Shown here piece by piece: positions 17,242-25,403 of a DNA stretch of 64,000 bases. The stretch lies in NCBI GenBank assembly GCA_963976865.1, contig CAXBLY010000001.1, positions 1-64,000 on the forward strand. The letters are read 5' to 3'. Numbering within the stretch: the first letter of the stretch is position 1; each line of letters begins with the position of its first letter. The translations under genes were made by a program, and so were the position numbers. The DNA comes from UBA1858 sp963976865. Its GTDB lineage: Bacteria; Pseudomonadota; Gammaproteobacteria; UBA4575. The notes below the pieces were generated by a model. It was not told the DNA's origin. It did not search any database and worked only from the letters and a program-made list of their open reading frames with translations.

Positions 17242-17686
17242 TTTTACATACTGACTGTTTACTCGCGCGATAATCTGCCAATAAATCCATGGCCTGATTT
17301 TTCTCATCATCAGTCAGTGCCTGGAACATTCGCTCCTTTGGCCAGCCGTATCCCCAGCGGTACCAGTCATGAAAATATGGGCTACCACCAAATCTAGCCC
17401 CTTCAAACAAGGCGTGGGGAAATTCGTGATTATTTGTTTTCAGATACACACAGCGCATCAAGGCGGTATCTACTCTTTCGCGCTTTTGCTCTGTACCACC
17501 CTGCCAGTATGCAATATTGTGTTCCACACAACATTCACACCAGTCCTGTTCATTAATCAGTGAAGCATCAGGAAGCAATGAACAACCCTCACCCACAAAT
17601 GGCGTTAATCCGGACTCAGAAGTACATCCAGCTAGCGATAAACACAAAAAGACGATTGGCAGGCACTTTGAAGAAATATTGCTCAT
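17231..17686 (-). CDS. Lipoprotein with phospholipase-A2-like motif
   Basis: This 151-residue protein has a lipoprotein signal peptide with lipobox SLAGC (Cys21). The middle region reads CECCVEHNIAYWQGG, resembling the phospholipase A2 active-site pattern CCxxHDxxY. The catalytic aspartate is replaced by asparagine, so it may be inactive or only structurally related. Cysteines are abundant (8, 15, 21 and several in the mature part), consistent with disulfides. I do not recognise a characterised homologue. It is the last gene of the tex-DUF3012-esterase-3D series on the minus strand. Confidence 0.7.
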   Translation of the reverse strand: MSNISSKCLPIVFLCLSLAGCTSESGLTPFVGEGCSLLPDASLINEQDWCECCVEHNIAYWQGGTEQKRERVDTALMRCVYLKTNNHEFPHALFEGARFGGSPYFHDWYRWGYGWPKERMFQALTDDEKNQAMDLLADYRASKQSVCKTSL

Positions 17687-17705
17687 AAATAATAATATGA
17701 TTTAG

Positions 17706-18098
17706 TTATTGATACTTCCAGCAAATATTCACTTTTCTCTTCCCCCAGTTGAGCGCTTCATGTCTATCATTGCCCATATAAATATCAATTTTCTTTTTCC
17801 AGCGCTTATTCATTTTATCCAGTACGATAAAGTCTTTCTTGAAACCTTCCACCGACACTATCGTTCCTAACGTTAAGCCCATCTCCAGTAAATCACGAGA
17901 TACTGCGATGACACGCATTCCTGGTTTTAAACGATTCCCCCAGGCAGATATTGTGGGTGTAGAATCTGTTTCAGCCACTGAAGATGTGTAGGCGGTGGCT
18001 GTCACCTGAAGCTGGCGGGATTCATCCTCGCATGCATTGACAGAGTAAGTGAAAATTCCCGCAAGCAGGATACTGGATACAAGATATTTTATTTTCAT
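17706..18098 (-). CDS. Exported 3D-domain protein
   Basis: This 130-residue protein has a signal peptide (about 1-22) and a 3D (Asp-Asp-Asp) double-psi beta-barrel domain, as in the C-terminus of MltA and in Rpf/YuiC-type muralytic proteins. Conserved blocks are VTATAYTS, AWGNRLKPGMRVIAVSRDLL, VLDKMNKRWKKKIDIYMG and AL-NWGKRKVNICW. The domain is known from peptidoglycan-acting enzymes. This short form may act on cell wall but has not been shown to. It follows the GDSL esterase gene after 55 bp. Confidence 0.85.
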   Translation of the reverse strand: MKIKYLVSSILLAGIFTYSVNACEDESRQLQVTATAYTSSVAETDSTPTISAWGNRLKPGMRVIAVSRDLLEMGLTLGTIVSVEGFKKDFIVLDKMNKRWKKKIDIYMGNDRHEALNWGKRKVNICWKYQ

Positions 18099-18153
18099 AG
18101 TAAGAATATATTACAGCACCGCATACAGGCACTGAATTAGCAGAATGGATTAG

Positions 18154-18768
18154 TTAGAGTGCGCCATATTTGACAAGTGATTTATGAATAGATTCCGCCA
18201 TTACACGGTACCCCTGCTGATTTAAATGCACAGCATCAGATTTATATTCATTGTCACGCAATAATTGCGAAAGCAGATCATCCAGATGCAGCAGATTATA
18301 TTGCTCAGCCAGCTCCTCATAAAGTGGCGCCACATCTGAAAATATTTTCTTCTCGGGCACGCCAATGAGTACAACCTGCACGCCACGGGCATGCGCTATT
18401 TCTATCATCGCAGACAGATTTTGCTTGGTATTCTGCATATTCCTGTTACGCAATATATCATTACCCCCCAGCAGTAAAATCATCAGACTGGGATTCACTT
18501 CGTCGATAACTGTTGGCAATCGCTTCAATCCTTGCGAGGTCTCTTCACCAGAGACGCCTGCCCCGATCACTTTGCGCCCACTCAATTGCGTCAATACTGC
18601 TGGATAACTATCTGTATCGCCCACACCAACGCCGACAGTCAAGCTATCACCAAAGGCAAGAATCACACCATCCTCGGGAATTGGAGTTAAATAATCTGGA
18701 TCTGTACACGCCTGCAATAAAATCAGACTAACAATCAGTGAATAGCGAAATACTCCACTAATAAACAT
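18154..18768 (-). CDS. GDSL/SGNH esterase lipoprotein (TesA-like)
   Basis: This SGNH hydrolase of 204 residues carries block I FGDSLTVGVGVG (Ser42), block III LGGNDIL and block V DAVHL with catalytic Asp and His. The chosen ATG (18768) gives a 20-residue signal sequence followed by Cys21 (LLQAC), so it is probably a lipoprotein, whereas TesA is normally a soluble periplasmic enzyme. A longer frame from 18819 would overlap the DUF3012 gene. The start at 18768 lies 16 bp after that gene's stop with a GGGG stretch between. It likely hydrolyses acyl or aryl esters. Confidence 0.88.
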   Translation of the reverse strand: MFISGVFRYSLIVSLILLQACTDPDYLTPIPEDGVILAFGDSLTVGVGVGDTDSYPAVLTQLSGRKVIGAGVSGEETSQGLKRLPTVIDEVNPSLMILLLGGNDILRNRNMQNTKQNLSAMIEIAHARGVQVVLIGVPEKKIFSDVAPLYEELAEQYNLLHLDDLLSQLLRDNEYKSDAVHLNQQGYRVMAESIHKSLVKYGAL

Positions 18769-18784
18769 TGTTAACGTATAACCC

Positions 18785-18955
18785 CTACTCTTTGATTTTA
18801 AACAAACAGTGTTTTGCATAATCTTTGGCTTCGTTCAATGTCCAGTCGCCTTTTGCTTTCGCATCAAGATGCTCACACCACTGTTCGCTGCCTACTTCTG
18901 CGCTACAGGCAATTAACTGTATTAACAGTATCGGCATGAATGTCATCCGGTTCAT
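18785..18955 (-). CDS. DUF3012-family small lipoprotein
   Basis: This 56-residue protein has a lipoprotein signal ending LIAC (Cys17). The mature part includes AEVGSEQWCEHLDAKAKGD followed by WTLNEAKDYAKHC, matching my memory of DUF3012 (GSE-WC...KPKGDWT-NEAKD-AKHC). Its function is unknown. The ATG lies 2 bp after the tex stop, and its Shine-Dalgarno (CAGGAG) is formed by the last tex codons, so translation is coupled to tex. The esterase gene follows at once. Confidence 0.85.
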   Translation of the reverse strand: MNRMTFMPILLIQLIACSAEVGSEQWCEHLDAKAKGDWTLNEAKDYAKHCLFKIKE

Positions 18956-18957
18956 TA

Positions 18958-21330
18958 TTACTCCTGTTTTAGCTTTTTCTGTTGCGCCTCGATAAACAGG
19001 GCAGCCATCGTACCATTTTGACTGCTTGAAGATTTCGCGTCCTTACTTCCACCTTTAACTCGTGATTTGATACCTCTCTGCTTTCGAGCCTTACCAGCAT
19101 TATTCGTATCATTATTATGATTAGAAATACTTGACGACCTGTTATTATTATTTTCACCAGGCACATCATCCAGACGCATCGTTAATGCAATTCGCTTGCG
19201 TGCGATATCAACTTCCATCACTTTCACTTTTACTATATCACCCGCCTTGACTACCGTACGCGGATCTTTGACAAAGGTATTTGATAACGCAGAAATATGC
19301 ACCAAGCCATCCTGATGAACACCAATATCTACAAAAGCGCCAAAATTAGTCACGTTCGTGACTGTCCCTTCAAGCACCATCGCCAGCTCCAGATCTGTTA
19401 GCGTTTCCACTCCCTCTTTAAACATGACTGCCTTGAATTCAGGGCGTGGATCACGGCCAGGCTTATCCAGCTCATTAATGATGTCGGTCACTGTTGGCAA
19501 ACCAAATTTCTCATTAATATAATCATTGGGATTTAATGTTTTAAGCAAAGATGAATCACCCACTAATGAAGTGATATCCCGCGCTTGCTGTGCCGCAATA
19601 CTTTCAACCACCGAATATGATTCAGGATGCACGGCCGATGCATCCAGTGGATTATCACCATTCGCAATGCGCAAAAATCCCGCTGCCTGTTCAAACGTTT
19701 TGTCGCCAAGTCGTGGCACACTGTGTAACTGCTGCCGATTTCTAAATGCGCCATTCTGATCTCTATAATTAACGATATTGTCCGCAATAGCAGCACTCAG
19801 GCCGGAAATACGTCGTAACAGCGCAGAGGAAGCGGTATTTACTTCTACACCAACCGCATTCACACAATCTTCAACTACAGCATCCAGATTCTGTGCAAGT
19901 TTTACCTGGCTTACATCATGCTGATATTGGCCAACACCAATTGATTTGGGCTCTATCTTTACCAGCTCTGCCAATGGATCCTGCAATCGTCTTGCAATTG
20001 ATACAGCACCCCTGATGGTGACATCCAGATCAGGAAATTCTTTAGCTGCAAACTCTGAAGCCGAATAAACAGATGCACCCGCCTCGCTTACCATCACTTT
20101 CTGAAGCTTCAACTCCGGGTGTTGCGATATTAATTCGCCTGCCAACTTATCCGTTTCACGCGAGGCCGTACCATTCCCGATCGCAATTAAAGTTACATTA
20201 TGTTTTGTCGCTAATTTTTCTAAAACAGCAATCGACCGGTCCCACTGCTTCTTAGGCGCATGTGGATAAATAGCAGTATGATCAAGCAACTTGCCGGTAC
20301 TGTCGACCACGGCCACTTTCACGCCAGTACGTAATCCAGGATCAAGCCCTATTGTTGTTTTCGCACCGGCAGGTGCAGCCAATAGCAGGTCTTTTAAATT
20401 ATGAGCAAATACATTAATTGCTTCCAGCTCTGCCTGCTCTCTTAGTTGTGCCATAAGATCAGATTCGATATGCAGGTGTAATTTAATTTTCCATGTCCAG
20501 CGGACGACATCAGCCAACCATGCATCTGCCGCACGACCTTCATTACTTATATCAAATGCGTTGGCAATCATGGATTCGCAGGGATGCCTGGCTCTTGGCG
20601 GTTCCGTTTCCTGAATATCCAGCTTGAGCATTAAAAACCCTTCACGACGTCCTCGAAATAATGCTAGCGCACGGTGGGATGGAATATCCTTGAATGCTTC
20701 TGTGTATTCAAAATAATCTTTGAATTTTTCCGCTTCTTGCGCCTTGCCTTTGATCAGTGTTGATGACACTACCGCTTCTGCCTGCATATACTGACGCACC
20801 TGCTCGAGCAATTCCGCATTAACACTAAAGCGCTCCATCAATATATAACGCGCACCTTCCAATGCTTCTTTCGCCTCATGGATACCCTGCTCTGGATTCA
20901 GATACTTTCCTGCTTCAGCTTCGGGTAACAGCGCAGGATCATTAAATAATGCATCTGCTAGTGGTTCCAGACCTGCCTCAATGGCTATTTGCCCTTTTGT
21001 ACGGCGCTTTTGTTTATAAGGCAAATACAAGTCTTCCAGACGTGTTTTTGTATCTGCTTGCTTTATTGCTTTTTCAAGCGCTGGCGTTAACTTCCCCTGT
21101 TCATCAATGCTTTTAATAATGGCACCACGGCGTTCATTCAGCTCACGCAAATAAATTAACCGCTCCTGCAGAATACGCAGCTGGGAATCGTCCAACCCCC
21201 CTGTAGCTTCTTTACGATAACGTGAAATAAATGGCACTGTGGAACCTTCGTCCAACAGGCCAACAGCAGCATTTACCTGTTCGATTTTAACGTTAAGCTC
21301 AGTGGCAATAATCTGAATGATGTGTGACAT
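18958..21330 (-). CDS. tex: Tex family RNA-binding transcription accessory protein
   Basis: Tex is a 790-residue nucleic-acid-binding protein with an N-terminal helical Tex domain, a YqgF/RuvC-like domain (TTIGLDPGLRTGVKVAVVD, about 325-345), helix-hairpin-helix units (about 500-570) and a C-terminal S1 domain (about 650-720, GTVTNVTNFGAFVDIGVHQD). The last 70 residues are Asn/Ser/Lys-rich and low complexity. It is implicated in transcription and RNA-related processes and is widely conserved. It leads a minus-strand series of small exported proteins. Confidence 0.95.
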   Translation of the reverse strand: MSHIIQIIATELNVKIEQVNAAVGLLDEGSTVPFISRYRKEATGGLDDSQLRILQERLIYLRELNERRGAIIKSIDEQGKLTPALEKAIKQADTKTRLEDLYLPYKQKRRTKGQIAIEAGLEPLADALFNDPALLPEAEAGKYLNPEQGIHEAKEALEGARYILMERFSVNAELLEQVRQYMQAEAVVSSTLIKGKAQEAEKFKDYFEYTEAFKDIPSHRALALFRGRREGFLMLKLDIQETEPPRARHPCESMIANAFDISNEGRAADAWLADVVRWTWKIKLHLHIESDLMAQLREQAELEAINVFAHNLKDLLLAAPAGAKTTIGLDPGLRTGVKVAVVDSTGKLLDHTAIYPHAPKKQWDRSIAVLEKLATKHNVTLIAIGNGTASRETDKLAGELISQHPELKLQKVMVSEAGASVYSASEFAAKEFPDLDVTIRGAVSIARRLQDPLAELVKIEPKSIGVGQYQHDVSQVKLAQNLDAVVEDCVNAVGVEVNTASSALLRRISGLSAAIADNIVNYRDQNGAFRNRQQLHSVPRLGDKTFEQAAGFLRIANGDNPLDASAVHPESYSVVESIAAQQARDITSLVGDSSLLKTLNPNDYINEKFGLPTVTDIINELDKPGRDPRPEFKAVMFKEGVETLTDLELAMVLEGTVTNVTNFGAFVDIGVHQDGLVHISALSNTFVKDPRTVVKAGDIVKVKVMEVDIARKRIALTMRLDDVPGENNNNRSSSISNHNNDTNNAGKARKQRGIKSRVKGGSKDAKSSSSQNGTMAALFIEAQQKKLKQE

Positions 21331-21456
21331 GGAATAGTTATATTAAGGTGAAAGGTGACAGGAAATAAAACGAGATATGGCTTACAAATGTCATTATGAC
21401 AAAAAATGGGAGATATTATTTCAGGATAGCCAACGATGAATTATTAAGCGATACAT

Positions 21457-21762
21457 TCATAAATACTTTATTCTGGCAGTTAAACTTTCAATACTGGATT
21501 TAACATCAGAGAATGCATGATTCTTATCTATTGCCCCTGTTACAACTCCAGTACCGGCAACAGGTACGATGTTATCAATTTGAAACCTTCCTGCTGTGCC
21601 TCTCAAAAAACAGTCTTCATCAAAGTACAAACAGTCGCCCTCTGGACCGACCTCATCAGCAATAACAGTGTCGAACCCTATTCTTGACACAACGTCATCA
21701 CGGCTATGGATTTCGATTTCCTCAATTAGTTGCGATACCGGATTAACCAGAAGTGCTTTCAT
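21457..21762 (-). CDS. Hypothetical protein, possibly DUF3846-like
   Basis: This 101-residue soluble protein has no signal or membrane segment. The opening MKALLVNPVSQLIEEIEI and the later GDCLYFDEDCFLRG recall small proteins of the DUF3846 type (MKALLI-P-xxTIxEVE), which are often found on phages and plasmids. That is a weak memory match. It stands alone, 126 bp upstream of tex on the same strand. Function is unknown. Confidence 0.6.
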   Translation of the reverse strand: MKALLVNPVSQLIEEIEIHSRDDVVSRIGFDTVIADEVGPEGDCLYFDEDCFLRGTAGRFQIDNIVPVAGTGVVTGAIDKNHAFSDVKSSIESLTARIKYL

Positions 21763-21960
21763 AAAATTCTCCCCAAGCAGACTCGTTTATACATCAATGC
21801 TAGAACCATTACTGGAATATAATCTCAAGAAGAAGTAAATACTGAAACCCCCGAAATGACAAGTACCGGAACTTCGACTGCGAGCAGCAACAATAACTTT
21901 AGCTGTTGCGCATTGCCTACCTGTTTTCTAAACAGACATGCCTCACACCCGGTAATCGAC

Positions 21961-22428
21961 TCAGGTAATTATTTTTTCACATTCGTCAATACACACGGCA
22001 CACGATTCCATGCATGCCTTACATTCTGCATGCTTATCAGCGTGTACTTCACATTCTTTTTCGCAGTCCCTGCAGACATCTATACATACTTTTGCCAGGT
22101 CACCCAGATAATCAGATTGTGATGATGCCATTTTTGATAAAGCTGCGCACATCGCTAATGTCTCGCCAACACTATCCAGGCAGTCAGCCAGAGAGTGATC
22201 ACCCTGCTTAATCAAAGCAATACAGTGATTACTACATGCCTCACCTTTTTTAATGCAATCCAGTGCTGCATCAATAAGATCATTATTCAGCATATCTCCG
22301 TGATGGTGATGGCTTTCAGACGTTGCGCTGGCACTACCTGCAGCAATAGACGCTGTCATAACGGCTGTACCAAGTAACAGATTTCTTCGATAACTATTAA
22401 TGGACATTTCTGACTTAGCATTACTCAT
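21961..22428 (-). CDS. csp1: Exported Csp1-type four-helix-bundle copper storage protein
   Basis: This 155-residue protein has a Tat-like signal (SYRRNLLLG, Arg14-Arg15, then a hydrophobic stretch ending ASA) and a histidine patch HHHH just after it. The mature region has 14 cysteines, many in CxxC/CxxxC spacing (for example CIDVCRDCEKECEVH and CKACMESCAVCIDEC). This fits the DUF326 family of copper storage proteins, which hold many Cu(I) ions inside a four-helix bundle. The Tat signal fits the exported Csp1 type first described in a methanotroph. A palindrome and a TATAAT lie upstream. It is a single-gene unit. Confidence 0.9.
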   Translation of the reverse strand: MSNAKSEMSINSYRRNLLLGTAVMTASIAAGSASATSESHHHHGDMLNNDLIDAALDCIKKGEACSNHCIALIKQGDHSLADCLDSVGETLAMCAALSKMASSQSDYLGDLAKVCIDVCRDCEKECEVHADKHAECKACMESCAVCIDECEKIIT

Positions 22429-22463
22429 GACATTTTTCCTCTAGTGCACTTTTTGATGAGTCA

Positions 22464-22498
22464 ATTATAACCCAGGAACAGATTGATTATTTAATCAA
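22464..22498 (-). promoter_or_regulatory. Promoter -10 with upstream palindromic operator of csp1
   Basis: On the minus strand a perfect TATAAT (22464-22469) precedes csp1 by 35 bp. The perfect inverted repeat ttgattatttaatcaa (22483-22498) covers the -35 region, centred near -34. It resembles an FNR half-site pair (TTGAT...ATCAA), but the spacing is 6 rather than 4. A repressor or metal-sensor operator is plausible. Confidence 0.5.
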
Positions 22499-22605
22499 CG
22501 CACTCAGCTGATAAGATTTCCCGATCACTCATAGCTTATGCCTGACAAAAATAAATACGGTTACGCATTTATATAGCAATCGTCAGATTATTGCGCACTA
22601 CCCTT

Positions 22606-23538
22606 TTACAGTTCCCGTTTGAATTCTTTTTTGAACTGCTGTCTGAATTCAGCTAGCGTGAAAGAATGATTTTGCGTGCCATGATGCTGGATTTTAATCG
22701 CGCCTAGCAGTGATGCAATACGACATGTTGTTTCCCAGTCCATATCGTTCATTATTCCGTAGATCAATCCTGCACGGTATGCATCGCCACAACCTGTTGG
22801 ATCCTTAAGGTTATCGACTGCTACAACGGGAATACTTATTTTTTTTCCGCCTGAATACACTCTTGACCCTTCAGCACCACGAGTAACAATGAGTGCTTGC
22901 ACACGCTCAGCGATTTCACCTTCCGACCATCCAGTGCGTTCCTGCATCAGTTGCGATTCATAGTCATTCACCGTGACATAACTCGCCTGTTCAATAAATA
23001 ATTTCAGATCATCACCATCAAACATTGGCAGCCCCTGACCCGGGTCAAATATGAATGGTATGTCAGCATTGGCGAATTGCTCTGCATGCTGAATCATTGC
23101 ATCACGGCCATCAGGCGAGATTAAACCCAAGCTAATGCCATCATTTGTAGGAATTTTCACATTATGGGCCAAGTTCATTGCACCAGGGTGAAAGGCTGTA
23201 ATCTGGTTATCATCCAGGTCGGTGGTAATAAAAGCCTGTGCCGTAAAGGTATCCTCAATCCGAGTGATATATTGTTGACTTACCCCTGTTTTGTTCATCC
23301 ATTCAGCATAGGGTTCAAAGTCACTGCCGACTGCGCCCATCGGTTTGCCATCTCCCTCCAGCAAGTGCAGGTTGTATGCAATATTCCCGGCGGTACCACC
23401 GAATTCGCGACGCATATCAGGCACCAGAAAACATACATTCAGAATATGCACTTTATCCGGCAAGATGTGATTTTTAAATTGATCCTGAAAGACCATGATA
23501 TTGTCATATGCAAACGAACCGCAGATAAGTGCCGTCAT
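22606..23538 (-). CDS. PfkB-family carbohydrate (adenosine) kinase
   Basis: This 310-residue sugar/nucleoside kinase begins with the family pattern CGSFAYDNIMVF and contains GGTAGNIAYNL (substrate/phosphate-binding) and DPTGCGDAYRAG (catalytic base Asp). The sequence is most like the adenosine-kinase-type PfkB proteins of methylotrophs and many gammaproteobacteria, an assignment by memory. Adenosine or a pentose is the likely substrate. The rubredoxin gene lies 122 bp upstream on the same strand. Confidence 0.85.
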   Translation of the reverse strand: MTALICGSFAYDNIMVFQDQFKNHILPDKVHILNVCFLVPDMRREFGGTAGNIAYNLHLLEGDGKPMGAVGSDFEPYAEWMNKTGVSQQYITRIEDTFTAQAFITTDLDDNQITAFHPGAMNLAHNVKIPTNDGISLGLISPDGRDAMIQHAEQFANADIPFIFDPGQGLPMFDGDDLKLFIEQASYVTVNDYESQLMQERTGWSEGEIAERVQALIVTRGAEGSRVYSGGKKISIPVVAVDNLKDPTGCGDAYRAGLIYGIMNDMDWETTCRIASLLGAIKIQHHGTQNHSFTLAEFRQQFKKEFKREL

Positions 23539-23660
23539 AGTTTAGTTTCCCGTATTTTTATTTAGATTTTGTTACTGATTTAAATTAGCCTGATAATTCA
23601 AGCCTAATTGCTTCTGAATTCCCGTCGATGCGGGTATGAATACTGCGTAGGTTACTCTGT

Positions 23661-23831
23661 TTAGGCGATTTCGACCATTTCGAAATCATCTTTGATAGCG
23701 CCACACTCCGGACACTGCCAGTTCATGGGTATATCCTCCCATTTTGTTCCAGGCTCGATGCCATCATCAGGCGCGCCTGTTTCTTCATCGTAAATCCAGC
23801 CACATATAACACACATATATTTCTTGTACAC
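23661..23831 (-). CDS. Rubredoxin
   Basis: This 56-residue protein carries the two CxxC metal ligand pairs, CVICGWIYD (Cys7, Cys10) and CPECGAIKDDF (Cys40, Cys43), which bind one iron. The ending DFEMVEIA is typical. A GTG start (23831) preceded by GGAGGAAGGA gives MYKKYMCVICG. An internal ATG would drop five residues of the usual N-terminus. It is a cytoplasmic electron carrier, for example to alkane hydroxylase, ROO or NO reductase-type enzymes, and its partner is not evident here. It is divergent from thiD. Confidence 0.95.
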   Translation of the reverse strand: MYKKYMCVICGWIYDEETGAPDDGIEPGTKWEDIPMNWQCPECGAIKDDFEMVEIA

Positions 23832-23924
23832 GTTCTGTTCCTTCCTCCAGCAACGGCATAGTTAAGCCATCTCTATATTTTTCAGCATGATAAACTGCAT
23901 GAATGATATCGACCTAGTGTACTT

Positions 23925-24719
23925 ATGCAAGTAGAAAATTCGCGTCCACCGGTGCTATGTATTGGTGGTCTGGACCCATCCGGGGGAGCAGGACTTCAAG
24001 CAGATATTGAATCTATCGCCAGTTGTGGTGGACATGCACTACCGCTTGCAAGCTGTTTAACCATACAGAATTCCATTCAGGCCATTTCAGTGTCTGCAGT
24101 TGACCCTGAAATTATTCAGCATCAGGCCTCGGCATTACTGAATGACATGCCCATCGCCAGCTGTAAAATTGGCGTTGTCCCCAATCGGGCTGTTGCTTTA
24201 ATTATCGCAGAAATACTTGCACAGTTACCCAATGTGCCAATCGTGTTTGACCCGGTTTTATCTGCTAGTGTCGGAAGTCGATTTTGTGATACTGACACGA
24301 TTAATGCGGTTAAAGAAAACATATTACCCTATGTCACTGTGGTAACTCCCAATCTGTCGGAACTGAAGATACTGGTGGACAGTAACGAAGACGTAGCCAC
24401 ACAGGCCAGGGCACTATGTGCTCTGGGAGCCAGCTATGTACTGACCACAGGCGCTGACAGTAATACTGATACCGTGCATAACACGCTGTTTACTCGCAAT
24501 GAAAAAAGAGAAGACTATGAATGGCCGCGATTACCACACGACTACCATGGCAGTGGTTGCACGTTAAGTAGTTCAATTGCCTGTTATCTGGCACTTGAAC
24601 TGGATATAGTTGAAGCGATCAATAAAGCCCAGCAATTCACCTGGCGGTCGCTAAAAAATGCGCAACAAATTGGTAACGGTCAGTGGATACCCAAACGTAT
24701 CGGAAATAATACTCTATAG
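23925..24719 (+). CDS. thiD: Bifunctional HMP kinase / HMP-P kinase
   Basis: ThiD phosphorylates hydroxymethylpyrimidine twice to HMP-PP in thiamine synthesis. The 264 residues contain GGLDPSGGAGLQADI near the start, VFDPVLSASVGSRF in the middle, and the C-terminal GSGCTLSSSIA with the catalytic cysteine/glycine-rich loop. thiE starts 3 bp after its stop, so the two enzymes that make and join the pyrimidine moiety are cotranscribed. No TPP riboswitch is visible upstream. Confidence 0.95.
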   Translation: MQVENSRPPVLCIGGLDPSGGAGLQADIESIASCGGHALPLASCLTIQNSIQAISVSAVDPEIIQHQASALLNDMPIASCKIGVVPNRAVALIIAEILAQLPNVPIVFDPVLSASVGSRFCDTDTINAVKENILPYVTVVTPNLSELKILVDSNEDVATQARALCALGASYVLTTGADSNTDTVHNTLFTRNEKREDYEWPRLPHDYHGSGCTLSSSIACYLALELDIVEAINKAQQFTWRSLKNAQQIGNGQWIPKRIGNNTL

Positions 24720-24722
24720 GTT

Positions 24723-25358
24723 ATGCATAATAATTTACTAGAAGGCTTATACGTTCTGACTGATAGTCGTTTTTATCCTCACGATACATGGCCCGAGCGT
24801 GTCGAGCTGGCAATTCTGGGGGGCGCAGATGTTATTCAGTTACGCGATAAACATCTTAGTGATGATGCACTCACATCAGTCGCAAAAACCATACAGGAAG
24901 TTTGCGCGGATTACCGCGTGACTTTTATCATCAATGACCGCCTGGCACTGGCCAGAAAAATACGTGCTGACGGTGTACATATCGGTCAGCATGACCATAC
25001 ACTACGCGAAGCACGCCAGTTTCTGGGCAATGATTTTTTGATTGGCGTATCTTGCTATAAACATTTATTGACAGCACTGCGAGCGCAAAAATCCGGCGCA
25101 GACTACGTCGCTTTTGGCAGCGTTTTCCCCTCCAGCACTAAAGTTAGTGCACCACGCTGCCCACTGTCAGTGATATCCAGAGCACGCAGTCTGTTGAATA
25201 TTCCTGTTTGTGCTATTGGTGGCATTACAAGCAAAAACAGTCGTCATGTACTCAGGGCGGGGGCTCAGCTAATTGCTGCGACTCATTCTGTATTTAATGC
25301 ACGTGATCCGATGGCAGCCGCGAATAAACTCAGCCATCAGGTTATAATGCCACGCTAA
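24723..25358 (+). CDS. thiE: Thiamine-phosphate synthase
   Basis: ThiE joins HMP-PP with thiazole phosphate to give thiamine phosphate. The 211-residue TIM barrel shows VIQLRDKHLSDDAL, FIINDRLALARKIRADGVHIGQ and GADYVAFGSVFPSSTK. The C-terminal phosphate-binding loop reads VCAIGGI. It sits between thiD and hemL in one direction. Confidence 0.95.
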   Translation: MHNNLLEGLYVLTDSRFYPHDTWPERVELAILGGADVIQLRDKHLSDDALTSVAKTIQEVCADYRVTFIINDRLALARKIRADGVHIGQHDHTLREARQFLGNDFLIGVSCYKHLLTALRAQKSGADYVAFGSVFPSSTKVSAPRCPLSVISRARSLLNIPVCAIGGITSKNSRHVLRAGAQLIAATHSVFNARDPMAAANKLSHQVIMPR

Positions 25359-25403
25359 TTTTGCTGGCCCAATTCACACATATTGAAGTTAAGGATACAG
25401 AAC

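Noticed and set aside
21856..22122. 88-codon plus-strand frame over csp1
   Set aside because: It lies mostly antisense to the strongly supported copper-storage gene and shows no family features.
22483..22498. FNR box at csp1
   Set aside because: Half-sites match TTGAT/ATCAA, but the spacer is 6 instead of 4, so FNR binding is not supported.
23832..23924. TPP riboswitch before thiD
   Set aside because: The region is too short and lacks the conserved CUGAGA-type motif.
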